Shown: positions 1-7,155 of the stretch, in pieces
Position numbering within the stretch: position 1 is the stretch's first letter
How the letters are laid out: every line of letters starts with the position of its first letter
NCBI GenBank assembly: GCA_051010195.1
Contig: JBPCVV010000342.1
Location: 1-10,740, forward strand
From: Anderseniella sp051010195
GTDB lineage: Bacteria > Pseudomonadota > Alphaproteobacteria > Rhizobiales > Aestuariivirgaceae
DNA length: 10,740 nucleotides
Direction: 5' to 3'
Made by a program: the position numbers and the translations under genes
The notes under the pieces: model-generated
The model's database searches: none
The model's input: only the letters and a program-made list of their open reading frames with translations
Told to the model about the DNA's origin: nothing

Positions 1-772
1 AGATGCGCCAATAAAGGGCGTTGTCGTGGCTGATCATCGGTTTGCCCAGCATGTCTTCAAGTTCGATTTCAAGATGCACCGGGCGTTGGGCCAGTTGATC
101 GCCATCGCGGCGGAAATTGCACATGCCATTGATCAGGTAGGCATCCGCCTGCGGGGCCTTGTCGGCCACATATGCAAAACTCTTCTTTGCCAGTGCACCG
201 TCGAAACACCAGATGCAGTCATTTATCTCCTGTTGCGTGGCGAACCAGCCCTGGTCGTGGAAGTTGCCAGCCCACAGGACATCGAAACCGGCCTCCTTCA
301 GAAAGCCGACTGTTCCCTGCCACCAGGACGGGTGATGATAGGCGGCATTCAGCGCCACCTTTTCCACGTTCCGGTCCCTGAGGGCTTCGACCATCGCATA
401 GCCGGCCAGATGAAACGGGGTCTGATATTTGTCGCTGAGCATCTCGCAATGCCGACGAATACCTTCAACGCCCAGGCCGCTAGCGTGCACCCAGTTCGAC
501 CCAACCTGGCCACACACATCTGCTCCATTGTTGGCCATGCACAGGACGAATTCTTCCAGCAGATCGAAATTCTGTTTTCGCTGCTCCAGCCGGTGAGTGT
601 AATCCGGTACGTGCAGCATGCGCCCGTGAACGCCGACCGTTTCGGGACACATGCGGAGGAAGTCGGACGGCGCAGCATCGAAGTCCTGAGGCGGGCAGGT
701 AAACCCGACCTGGTACTTGAAGAGCTTGTTCGCAGGAACCGCCCAGTGTGCCGGTTTCACGTAATCTGTCAT
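1..772 (-). CDS. Arylmalonate decarboxylase / maleate isomerase-like protein (3' end outside window)
   Basis: The minus-strand frame from ATG at 772-770 stays open to base 1, giving 257 codons with no stop; the C-terminus lies beyond the left edge. The protein reads as a member of the Asp/Glu racemase superfamily, in the arylmalonate decarboxylase (AMDase)/maleate cis-trans isomerase branch. Visible landmarks are GADVCGQVGSNW (residues 83-94), a strand plus AAYHHP (143-148), NGMCNF (215-220) and LEDMLGKPMIS (238-248). Cys218 falls at the second catalytic cysteine of the superfamily. The position of the first catalytic cysteine is Gly91, the arrangement known from AMDase (Gly74/Cys188). Tyr145 aligns with the AMDase active-site Tyr126. 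The family is normally about 240-270 residues, so only a short tail should be missing. A stop lies a few codons upstream of the ATG in the same frame, so this start is the only ATG option; no convincing ribosome binding site precedes it. The protein is probably cytoplasmic. The substrate is unknown, and decarboxylation or isomerisation of a dicarboxylate is inferred from family. Confidence 0.8.
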   Translation of the reverse strand, partial: MTDYVKPAHWAVPANKLFKYQVGFTCPPQDFDAAPSDFLRMCPETVGVHGRMLHVPDYTHRLEQRKQNFDLLEEFVLCMANNGADVCGQVGSNWVHASGLGVEGIRRHCEMLSDKYQTPFHLAGYAMVEALRDRNVEKVALNAAYHHPSWWQGTVGFLKEAGFDVLWAGNFHDQGWFATQQEINDCIWCFDGALAKKSFAYVADKAPQADAYLINGMCNFRRDGDQLAQRPVHLEIELEDMLGKPMISHDNALYWRI

Positions 773-828
773 GGTCGTGGCCTGTGTCCAAACCTATATC
801 GCCTGCAGGTCGCGCAGACCAGCTTCGA

Positions 829-857
829 ACTACAATTCATTTTGCAGGATTTTTCAA
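829..857 (-). promoter_or_regulatory. Possible promoter of the decarboxylase-like gene
   Basis: Reading the minus strand, TTGAAA (857-852) and TGTAGT (834-829) are separated by 17 bp. This fits a sigma70-like -35/-10 pair with a moderate -10 match. It would give a leader of roughly 50 bases before the ATG at 772. The call rests on spacing and partial consensus only. Confidence 0.3.
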
Positions 858-1161
858 TTCGCTTGCGATGCGAGTAATGGACTTTCCGGACCGTCTATCT
901 ATGCTCTATACGCGCTGGTGCAGGCGTCGCGCGATATGGCCCTGCCGTCAGTTCAGCCTCGCTGACCGGCAGTTCATCGCCGACCTTGCGGCGTTTCGCG
1001 TGATACAGAATTCCTGATCCGGGTATGAAAACGAAATTGCGCGTCCGGGCAATGGCGTCATATCGTTGTAATAAACACCCGGCAGTTACGAGCCTGCGAG
1101 GCGAGCAGATTTTTCCAGAAATTGTCAGGGCTTTCGACATCGATGATTGTACGTGCCGTTC

Positions 1162-1243
1162 TGAAAATTTTAGCATTCAAGTGAAAATAAAAACTGCCTG
1201 TAAATATTCATTTGAAAATATCTGATGCGCGCATGAAAATTTT
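1162..1243 (+). promoter_or_regulatory. Four phased TGAAAAT repeats upstream of the glpR-like gene (candidate operator array)
   Basis: TGAAAAT occurs at 1162, 1182, 1213 and 1234. The outer two copies extend to TGAAAATTTT (1162-1171 and 1234-1243). The inner two share a longer form, ATTCA-N2-TGAAAATA (from 1175 and from 1206). Start-to-start distances are 20, 31 and 21 bp, close to 2, 3 and 2 helical turns, so all copies would face the same side of the DNA. The array ends 32 bp before the regulator's ATG. DeoR-family repressors usually bind repeated short sites near their own promoter, so these are candidate operators for the product of the next gene. No strong -35/-10 pair could be placed with confidence. 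Confidence 0.5.
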
Positions 1244-1275
1244 GTGCCACGATCAAGCCGGAGGGAAACGCACAA

Positions 1276-2061
1276 ATGCATGACATGCAATTGTCCGAGC
1301 GTCAGGTCGAGATCGCGGAATTGGTGCGGGAACACGGATTTTTGACCGTGGAGAAGCTGGCCGGGCATTTCGGCCTGACCACACAGACTATCAGGCGCGA
1401 CCTGAACGCCGTATGTGATCACGATCTGGCCCGCCGCCGTCATGGTGGCATCGAGAGTTCCGTCAAAACGGAAAACATCGCCTATGAATCCCGCCAGATA
1501 CTGGCCCGCCGCGCCAAACTGGCCATTGGTCGCGAGGTGGCGCGCCACGTCGCCAACGGATCCTCTGTGGCTTTCAGCATCGGCACAACGCCCCAGGTCG
1601 CTGCCGAGGCCCTGCTCAAGCACGACAGCTTGCGGGTGTTCACCAACAATCTCAACATCGCCATGCTGTGCTGCAGCAACCTGACATTCGAGGTCAATAT
1701 CGCCGGTGGCCGGTTGCGCAATGCCGACCGCGATGTTCTGGGCAAGGGCATGGAGAGTTTCCTGTCGTCCTACATGGTCGATTTCGGTATCTATGGCGTT
1801 GCAGGTGTTGCCGAAGACGGCACGCTACTGGATTTTTACGAAGAAGAGGTTCGGGCCCGTAACCTCATCCGCGAAAACAGCCGCGAAACTTTCCTGGTGC
1901 TTGATCATACGAAGTTCGAACGCGTGGCCCATGTCCGCGGCGGCAATGTCGGCGAGGCGACCAAGGTATTCTGCAATGCCCGCCCGCCGGAAAACATTCT
2001 GAACATACTGAACGCTTCCGGCTCTGAACTGATCGTATGTGGCGAAGAGGCCAAGACATGA
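1276..2061 (+). CDS. GlpR-like DeoR-family transcriptional repressor
   Basis: A 261-residue DeoR-family repressor. The N-terminal winged helix-turn-helix has recognition helix TTQTIRRDLNAV (35-46), followed by the family motif RRRHGG (53-58). The C-terminal sensor domain, of the sugar-phosphate isomerase-like DeoR type, contains IGTTP (102-106), TNNLN (123-127), AGGRLR, GTLLDFYEEEVR, RENSRE and LVLDHTKFER. These match the E. coli glycerol-3-phosphate repressor GlpR more closely than other DeoR proteins I know, which suggests glycerol 3-phosphate or a similar phosphorylated ligand as inducer. GGAGGG at 1260-1265 is a good ribosome binding site for ATG 1276; a second in-frame ATG at 1285 is possible. 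As first gene of the operon, with its stop overlapping the next start, it probably autoregulates the whole unit through the repeats at 1162-1243. The family call is firm; the ligand is inferred. Confidence 0.9.
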   Translation: MHDMQLSERQVEIAELVREHGFLTVEKLAGHFGLTTQTIRRDLNAVCDHDLARRRHGGIESSVKTENIAYESRQILARRAKLAIGREVARHVANGSSVAFSIGTTPQVAAEALLKHDSLRVFTNNLNIAMLCCSNLTFEVNIAGGRLRNADRDVLGKGMESFLSSYMVDFGIYGVAGVAEDGTLLDFYEEEVRARNLIRENSRETFLVLDHTKFERVAHVRGGNVGEATKVFCNARPPENILNILNASGSELIVCGEEAKT

Positions 2062-3113
2062 CCGGAATCCGTATATCCAACCTGGTCAAACAATGGGATG
2101 ACGTTCGAGCCGTCAACGACGTGTCGTTCGACGTGCCGCAAGGCCGACTGACGGTTTTGCTGGGTCCGTCTGGATGTGGAAAATCAACCATATTGCGGAT
2201 GATTGCCGGGCTAGAAGATGCCAGCGCCGGTGAGATTCTCATCGATGGCCGTGATGTGACCCGCGAGGACCCGTCCCGGCGCGGTGTCTCGATGGTGTTC
2301 CAGTCCTATGCCCTGTTCCCGCACCTGAGCGTCAGGGAAAACATATTGTTCGGGCTGAAGGTTCGCCGCGTTCCCGCCAACGAGCAGGAAAAGCGGCTGG
2401 CGGAGGCTGCCGCCATGGTGGGGCTTGGCGACCTGCTGGATCGCAAGCCGGCCAATCTGTCCGGCGGCCAGCGCCAGCGGGTTGCGCTGTCGCGCACTAT
2501 TGTAGCCAACCAGCCGGTGTGCCTGATGGACGAGCCACTGTCGAACCTGGACGCAAAGCTGAGGGCTGAAATGCGCGACGAGATTTGCGCTTTGCAGCGC
2601 AAGCTGGCGTTGACCATGGTGTACGTAACCCACGATCAGATCGAAGCCATGTCGATGGCCGACCAGGTGGTGCTGCTGAAAGACGGACAGGTCGAGCAGA
2701 CCGGTACTCCCGGTGATCTTTATGAAAGACCACGCACCACGTTTGCTGCGGGTTTCCTCGGCATGCCACCAATGAACGTACTGCGCCTCGACCAGATTTC
2801 GGACGCCGGGGCGCTGAAAGGCGCTGTACCGAAGGCCGCGCCGGACTGGATGCTAGGCATTCGCCCGGAGCATGTCCGGATTGCTGACAAGGGACTGCCA
2901 GTCGAGGTCGCCTCAACCGATTACATGGGGGCCGAAACGGTATTGCGTCTGCGCCATGCGGGCCAGGTCATGATGGCGCGAATTCACGGCCGTCCGTCTG
3001 TGGTTGCCGGTGACAAGCTGAAGATCGCCTGGGCGGCCGACGACATACACGTGTTTGACGAAACGGGAGCAAGGCGGGGAAGCCTGGACACGCAGGTGTC
3101 ACAACCGGCGTAA
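2058..3113 (+). CDS. ABC transporter ATP-binding protein, UgpC/MalK type
   Basis: The cytoplasmic ATPase subunit of the importer, 351 residues from ATG 2058. It has a complete nucleotide-binding domain: Walker A GPSGCGKST (36-44), Q-loop Gln82, signature LSGGQ (134-138), Walker B plus catalytic Glu in VCLMDE (154-159), D-loop SNLD and switch His192. The C-terminal third, with GIRPEHVRI, is the TOBE domain typical of carbohydrate-importer ATPases of the MalK/UgpC family. Start 2058 is preferred because it forms an ATGA overlap with the repressor stop (2059-2061) and has GAAGAGG at 2044-2050 seven bases upstream; an upstream in-frame ATG at 2037 lacks such a site. The gene lies before the binding-protein and permease genes, whereas in E. 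coli ugp the ATPase gene follows them. The role in powering uptake is secure; the substrate is inferred from neighbours. Confidence 0.93.
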   Translation: MTGIRISNLVKQWDDVRAVNDVSFDVPQGRLTVLLGPSGCGKSTILRMIAGLEDASAGEILIDGRDVTREDPSRRGVSMVFQSYALFPHLSVRENILFGLKVRRVPANEQEKRLAEAAAMVGLGDLLDRKPANLSGGQRQRVALSRTIVANQPVCLMDEPLSNLDAKLRAEMRDEICALQRKLALTMVYVTHDQIEAMSMADQVVLLKDGQVEQTGTPGDLYERPRTTFAAGFLGMPPMNVLRLDQISDAGALKGAVPKAAPDWMLGIRPEHVRIADKGLPVEVASTDYMGAETVLRLRHAGQVMMARIHGRPSVVAGDKLKIAWAADDIHVFDETGARRGSLDTQVSQPA

Positions 3114-3139
3114 TGGAAATGTTGTGCCGGTAAAACAAC

Positions 3140-3160
3140 CGGATCGGCATTGCCGGTCTG
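3140..3160 (+). other. Stem-loop in the ATPase-binding protein intergenic region
   Basis: CGGATCGGC (3140-3148), loop ATT, GCCGGTCTG (3152-3160) can form a 9-bp stem with two G-U pairs. It lies in the 82-bp gap ahead of the binding-protein gene and is not followed by a T-run, so it is unlikely to be a classical terminator. It may protect or process the transcript. Confidence 0.4.
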
Positions 3161-3195
3161 CCAACTTGAAAGAAAACAGAGAGGAGTCGTGACTA

Positions 3196-4488
3196 ATGTT
3201 TAGATCCATCACCAGGACAATCGCCGGCGTCGTTGCCGCCGCCTGCCTGTCATTGCTGGCAGCAGGCCTGTCAAGCGCAGCCTACGCCAAAACCAAACTG
3301 ACAATGTACTATCCGGTAGCCGTCGGCGGGCCACTGACCAAGATAGTTGACGGCATGGTCGCCGATTTCATGAAGCAGAACCCGGACATTGAGGTAAACG
3401 CCATCTATGCCGGTAACTACAATGATGCCCGCATCAAGGCTTTGGCGGCGCTCAAAAGCGGTCAGCCGGCCCAGCTTTCGGTAATGTTCTCAATCGATCT
3501 CTACGAACTGATCGAGCAGGACGCCATCATCGCCTTTGATGACATTGTCCAGACCGCGGAGGAAAAGGCCTGGCTGAAGTCATTCTATCCGACGCTGATG
3601 CAGAACGGCGCCACCGGCGGCAAGACCTGGGGTATCCCGTTCCAGCGTTCAACCATCGTGATGTACTACAACAAGGATGCCTTCAAGGCTGCGGGCCTGG
3701 ACCCTGAGAAGGCACCGGCATCTTGGGGCGAACTGGTTGCGGCCGGCAAGAAGCTCACCAAGGCGGACGGCTCGCAGTGGGGCATGATGATCCCGTCTAC
3801 CGGCTATCCCTACTGGATGTTCGGGGCGCTTGCCATGCAGAACGACCAGGTGTTGATGAACAGTGCCGGTAACGAGACCAATTTTGCCGCGCCTGCAACC
3901 GTGGAAGCCCTGCAGTTCTGGAGAGACCTGGGTGCCAAGCACAAGGTGATGCCTGAAGGCACCATCGAATGGGGCACCCTGCGCAAGAATTTCCTTGAAG
4001 GCAAAACCGCCATCATGTGGCATTCCACCGGTAACCTGACCACGGTCAAGAAGAAGGCGGGGTTTGATTTTGGTGTCGCCATGCTGCCTGCCAACAAGCG
4101 CCGCGGCACACCGACCGGCGGCGGCAATTTCTACATCTTCAAGAAAACGTCGCCTGAAGAGCGTTCCGCCTCCATGAAGCTGATCAAGTTCATGACCAGT
4201 CCTGAACAATCCGCCAAATGGTCCATGCAGACCGGCTATATGGGGATCAGCCAGGCAGCGTACGACACCAGTGAATTGCAGGATTATGTCAAAGGCTTCC
4301 CGTATGCGGCAGTTGCCCGCGATCAGTTGAATTATGCAACTGCTGAGCTGTCGACCTATGAGACCGGCAGGGTACGCAAGGCACTGGACGATGCCATTCA
4401 GGCTGCACTTACCGGCAGCAAGTCACCGGAAGACGCCCTGAAGGAATCCCAGGCAACCTCAGATCGCCTGCTCAAGCCTTATCGCTGA
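3196..4488 (+). CDS. Periplasmic substrate-binding protein, UgpB-like
   Basis: A 430-residue extracellular solute-binding protein of the family-1 (MalE/UgpB) group. The N-terminus is a clear Sec signal peptide: basic MFRSITR, a hydrophobic core at 9-25, and an AYA site giving probable cleavage after Ala31. The mature protein shows UgpB-like landmarks: YAGNYNDAR near residues 71-79, MYYNKDAFKAAGLDPEKAP in the central hinge region, and TGYMGISQAAYDTSE near the C-terminal lobe. E. coli UgpB binds glycerol 3-phosphate and glycerophosphocholine, but its N-terminal strand has a Trp-His that is Tyr-Tyr-Pro here (38-40), so ligand preference may differ. GAGGAG at 3181-3186 is nine bases before the ATG. 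Stem-loops on both sides of the gene suggest its message is handled separately from the rest. It captures substrate in the periplasm for the two permeases downstream. Confidence 0.9.
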   Translation: MFRSITRTIAGVVAAACLSLLAAGLSSAAYAKTKLTMYYPVAVGGPLTKIVDGMVADFMKQNPDIEVNAIYAGNYNDARIKALAALKSGQPAQLSVMFSIDLYELIEQDAIIAFDDIVQTAEEKAWLKSFYPTLMQNGATGGKTWGIPFQRSTIVMYYNKDAFKAAGLDPEKAPASWGELVAAGKKLTKADGSQWGMMIPSTGYPYWMFGALAMQNDQVLMNSAGNETNFAAPATVEALQFWRDLGAKHKVMPEGTIEWGTLRKNFLEGKTAIMWHSTGNLTTVKKKAGFDFGVAMLPANKRRGTPTGGGNFYIFKKTSPEERSASMKLIKFMTSPEQSAKWSMQTGYMGISQAAYDTSELQDYVKGFPYAAVARDQLNYATAELSTYETGRVRKALDDAIQAALTGSKSPEDALKESQATSDRLLKPYR

Positions 4489-4502
4489 TAAATCACCAAC
4501 CC

Positions 4503-4537
4503 GGCATGGGGCGCAAATGACGTTGTCGCCCCATGTC
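4503..4537 (+). other. Strong intercistronic stem-loop after the binding-protein gene
   Basis: CATGGGGCG (4505-4513) pairs perfectly with CGCCCCATG (4527-4535), and the stem extends one G-U and one G-C pair outward. Inside, CAA/TTG can add three pairs with one bulged T and a six-base loop. No T-run follows, so full termination is unlikely. In ABC importer operons such as mal, a hairpin at this place slows 3' decay and raises the binding protein level over the permeases; that role is inferred here. Confidence 0.6.
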
Positions 4538-4568
4538 ATTCTAACCGGCAATTTTCGGAATTAATTGA

Positions 4569-5453
4569 ATGCATCTGTCGCGAGACACCATGAGACATGT
4601 GCACGGTTGGCTTCTGCTCACCCCGGCGGCCATTTTGCTCGTGTCTTTTACCCACTACCCGACCATTGCGACGATCATCAACAGCTTCTTTTCCAAGGGC
4701 AATTCCGTACGCCCGTCACGGTTCATCGGGCTCAACAACTACGAATCCATGACCCAGGATCCGATTTTCTGGAAAGTGCTGATCAACAATATGTGGTTTG
4801 CGGTGGGAACCATTCCAACGTCCATCGCACTTGCGATCATCATGGCGCTGGCGGTCAATCGTGCCATGCCGGGCCGATCGTTCGTGCGCATGGCGTACTT
4901 CACACCGACCATCTTGCCGATGATTGCCGTTGCAAATATCTGGCTGTTTTTCTATTCGCCTGATATCGGCCTGATCGACCAGATCACCGGGTTGTTCGGT
5001 TTTTCCGGGCACAACTGGCTGGGTGATCCCAGCACGGTCCTGCCGGCCATAATTGTCATGACGGTCTGGAAAGAGGCCGGCTTCTTCATGATCTTTTACC
5101 TCGCCGCGTTGCAGCATATCCCGCCGGAGCTGGGAGAGGCAGCCAGGCTGGAGGGCGCGTCGCGCTGGTATTATTTCCGCCGTGTGGTGTTTCCGCTGCT
5201 GATGCCGACCACGCTGTTCGTGCTGATTAACGCAGTACTTAACTCGTTCAAACTGGTTGACCACCTGTTCGTGCTGACCAAGGGCGGACCCGACAATGCC
5301 AGCAACCTGCTGCTGTACTACATTTTCGAAAACGCGTTTTCTTACTTCGACACCAACTATGCCGCCACGCTGACTGTCGTGTTACTCGGCCTCCTGGCAG
5401 TCATGGCGCTGGCGCAGTTCTTCGTGCTTGACCGGCGGATACACTACCGATGA
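4569..5453 (+). CDS. ABC transporter permease, UgpA/MalF-like
   Basis: A 294-residue inner-membrane permease with about six hydrophobic segments: roughly 13-33, 71-95, 105-128, 157-180, 205-225 and 262-286. The cytoplasmic EAA loop that docks on the ATPase is clear: E190-A-A-R-L-E-G196 followed by Pro209 in RRVVFPLLMP. The sequence fits the UgpA side of carbohydrate/glycerol-phosphate importers. ATG 4569 is used because it gives the longer N-terminus; ATG 4590, giving MRHVHGW, is an alternative, and neither has a strong ribosome binding site. It is separated from the binding-protein gene by 80 bp containing a stem-loop, and its stop overlaps the next permease start (ATGA, 5450-5453). It forms the channel as a heterodimer with the next product. 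Confidence 0.92.
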   Translation: MHLSRDTMRHVHGWLLLTPAAILLVSFTHYPTIATIINSFFSKGNSVRPSRFIGLNNYESMTQDPIFWKVLINNMWFAVGTIPTSIALAIIMALAVNRAMPGRSFVRMAYFTPTILPMIAVANIWLFFYSPDIGLIDQITGLFGFSGHNWLGDPSTVLPAIIVMTVWKEAGFFMIFYLAALQHIPPELGEAARLEGASRWYYFRRVVFPLLMPTTLFVLINAVLNSFKLVDHLFVLTKGGPDNASNLLLYYIFENAFSYFDTNYAATLTVVLLGLLAVMALAQFFVLDRRIHYR

Positions 5454-6280
5454 AAACAGCCGGGCACGCAGGTCGAAGTTATACGGAAATCCTGGAGGTT
5501 GTAGGGGCCTGGACACTGGCAATCCTGTGGATATCACCGTTGCTCTATGCCTTCTGGGCGGCGTTTCATCCAACTGAATATTCGACGAATTTCGACTTGT
5601 TTGCGCCGCTGACGCTGGACAACTTCCGTGAGGCATTGTCTCAGGCCCCGTTCCTGCGTTACGGCATAAATACGTTCCTGCTGGTGACCATGCTGCTGGC
5701 GGCACAGATGGTGGTCGGTACACTTGCAGCCTATGCGTTTGCGCGTTTTCAGTTTTTCGGCAGTAATGTCGCGTTCGGGCTGGTTCTGGTTCAGTTGATG
5801 ATCACGCCGGAAATCCTGATCGTCGAAAATTATTCCACATTGGCAAAGCTGGGATTCGTCGACACGATTACCGGCATTGGCCTGCCTTACATGGCCAGCG
5901 CATTTGGTATTTTTCTGCTCCGCCAGGCATTCAAATCGACACCGAAGGAACTGGAAGATGCAGCCCGGCTGGAAGGCTGCGGCCTGTTTGGCATCCTGAT
6001 GCGGGTCTATGTGCCACTCGCCCGGCCCACCTATCTGGCGTTCGGCCTGGTGTCCATCAGCCATCACTGGAACAATTTCCTGTGGCCGCTGGTCATTACC
6101 AATTCGGTCGAGACCCGTCCGTTGACCGTGGGGCTTGGAATTTTCGGTGCACCTGAGTCCGGTGTCGACTGGGCAATTGTTTCAGCCGCCACCTTGTTAT
6201 CGGTGGCACCGCTGCTCATTGCCTTCCTGCTGTTCCAGCGGCAATTTGTTCAGTCCTTCATGTACGCAGGCATCAAATGA
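5450..6280 (+). CDS. ABC transporter permease, UgpE/MalG-like
   Basis: A 276-residue inner-membrane permease, the partner of the preceding one. About six hydrophobic segments are visible (roughly 17-39, 72-98, 106-125, 140-161, 190-212 and 242-264). The EAA loop reads D170-A-A-R-L-E-G176 with Pro189 in RVYVPLARP; Asp replaces the usual Glu at the first EAA position, a conservative change. The C-terminal QRQFVQSFMYAGIK is the typical ending of MalG/UgpE-type permeases. Its ATG overlaps the upstream stop (ATGA 5450-5453), and its own stop overlaps the start of the EEP gene (ATGA 6277-6280). This indicates translational coupling of transport and hydrolysis genes. Confidence 0.92.
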   Translation: MKTAGHAGRSYTEILEVVGAWTLAILWISPLLYAFWAAFHPTEYSTNFDLFAPLTLDNFREALSQAPFLRYGINTFLLVTMLLAAQMVVGTLAAYAFARFQFFGSNVAFGLVLVQLMITPEILIVENYSTLAKLGFVDTITGIGLPYMASAFGIFLLRQAFKSTPKELEDAARLEGCGLFGILMRVYVPLARPTYLAFGLVSISHHWNNFLWPLVITNSVETRPLTVGLGIFGAPESGVDWAIVSAATLLSVAPLLIAFLLFQRQFVQSFMYAGIK

Positions 6281-7140
6281 CCGCTATCGTTTCCTGGAAT
6301 ATCCAGAACGGCAAGGGCGCCGATGGGGCTGTGTCTCTGCCGCGTATCGCGGAGGTCATCTCGCGTTTCGGCGAGCCTGATGTCATCTGCCTGCAGGAGG
6401 TTTCCCGCCACCTGCCATTGTCCGGCGCTGACTTTGCCGTAGATCAAGTTGCAGAACTGGCCGATCTGTTTTCTGGTTACGAGGTGATCTTTGGCATTGC
6501 CATAGAAGCCGCCGGTGCAGGCATTTCGCCGCGTTGGCAATACGGCAATGCCACCTTGACCCGCCTGCCGGTGGTATCGGTGTTTCATCATGCATTGCCA
6601 CAGCCGGTTCAGGCCGGCGTCCGCCAGATGCCGCGCCAGGTCAGTGAGGTGACCGTGACAACAGGCAACGGGTCGTTGCGGGTCATGAACACCCATCTGG
6701 AATTTCATTCGCTCGCGCAGCGGATGGCGCAGGTCGCACGGCTGCGCGAGCTGCACCTGCAGGCAGCGGCTCATGTGCACGCTCCGCCGGACTATGACGA
6801 CTGCGGCAGTTACCGGTTTCTCGACCGGCCGGAGAACTGTGTCGTTTGTGGTGATTTCAATATCGAGGTGGGCTCGCCTGAATATGCCGCAATGCTCGCC
6901 CCGGTCAATGATGGTACGCCGTGCTTTCTGGATGCCTGGCGAATTTGCCATTCAGGTCGTTCACATGAACCGACCTGTGGCGTGCATGACACGGTGCAAT
7001 GGCCGCAAGGTCCGCACTGCCGTGATTTCTTTTTTGTTGCCGGCGCCGCAGCGCGCGCGGTGAACGCAGTTTGCGTTGATACGGATACCAACGCTTCCGA
7101 CCACCAGCCGCTGATGCTGAGCATCGCGGATGCGCCCTGA
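6277..7140 (+). CDS. EEP-fold (endonuclease/exonuclease/phosphatase) phosphodiesterase
   Basis: A 287-residue metal-dependent hydrolase of the DNase I/sphingomyelinase-like EEP superfamily. All catalytic stations are present: Asn8 in SWNIQNG, metal-binding Glu41 in CLQEV, His140 in NTHLEFHS, Asp193 and Asn195 in GDFNIE, Asp250 in CRDFFFV, and Asp275-His276 in ASDHQPL. It is therefore expected to be active. There is no signal peptide, so it should act in the cytoplasm on imported substrate. The family includes nucleases, sphingomyelinases and inositol-phosphate phosphatases. Coupled by an ATGA overlap to a Ugp-like importer, it most plausibly cleaves an imported phosphodiester such as a glycerophosphodiester, a job done by the unrelated GDPD enzyme UgpQ in E. 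coli. It has nine cysteines, many clustered at 176-266, which is many for a cytosolic enzyme of this size. The family is certain; the substrate is inferred. Confidence 0.88.
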   Translation: MTAIVSWNIQNGKGADGAVSLPRIAEVISRFGEPDVICLQEVSRHLPLSGADFAVDQVAELADLFSGYEVIFGIAIEAAGAGISPRWQYGNATLTRLPVVSVFHHALPQPVQAGVRQMPRQVSEVTVTTGNGSLRVMNTHLEFHSLAQRMAQVARLRELHLQAAAHVHAPPDYDDCGSYRFLDRPENCVVCGDFNIEVGSPEYAAMLAPVNDGTPCFLDAWRICHSGRSHEPTCGVHDTVQWPQGPHCRDFFFVAGAAARAVNAVCVDTDTNASDHQPLMLSIADAP

Positions 7141-7155
7141 CAGGAGATTCGGAAA

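Larger units (their letters stand above)
773..1275. other. Divergent intergenic region between the decarboxylase-like gene and the glpR-like gene
   Basis: This 503-bp stretch has no convincing gene. Short open frames are present on both strands (for example minus 1176-895 and plus 1025-1225), but I recognise none of them and none has a clear ribosome binding site. The left half is GC-rich. The right end, from about 1140, becomes AT-rich and contains the TGAAAAT repeat cluster listed separately. A possible minus-strand promoter for the decarboxylase-like gene lies at 829-857. Confidence 0.6.

Noticed and set aside
26..877. Long plus-strand open frame of 283 codons
   Set aside because: It lies antisense to the decarboxylase-like gene, whose minus-strand frame has clear family motifs. 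The plus frame has no recognisable domain and is a shadow.
895..1176. Minus-strand open frame of 93 codons in the divergent gap
   Set aside because: No recognised family and no good ribosome binding site, and its 5' end runs into the TGAAAAT repeat region. Kept only as a remote possibility.
1025..1225. Plus-strand open frame of 66 codons ahead of the glpR-like gene
   Set aside because: It overlaps the AT-rich repeat/promoter region, its composition is not protein-like, and no homology is recognised.
1100..1275. Pho box upstream of the operon
   Set aside because: I looked for paired CTGTCAT-like repeats, expected if phosphate starvation controlled a Ugp system, and saw none.
2037..2057. Earlier ATG start for the ATPase gene
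   Set aside because: The added residues (MWRRGQD) are not typical of the family. The ATG at 2058 has a well-spaced GAAGAGG and the ATGA coupling seen at the other junctions.
3649..4209. Minus-strand open frame of 186 codons inside the binding-protein gene
   Set aside because: Antisense shadow of a gene with a clear signal peptide and UgpB-like motifs.
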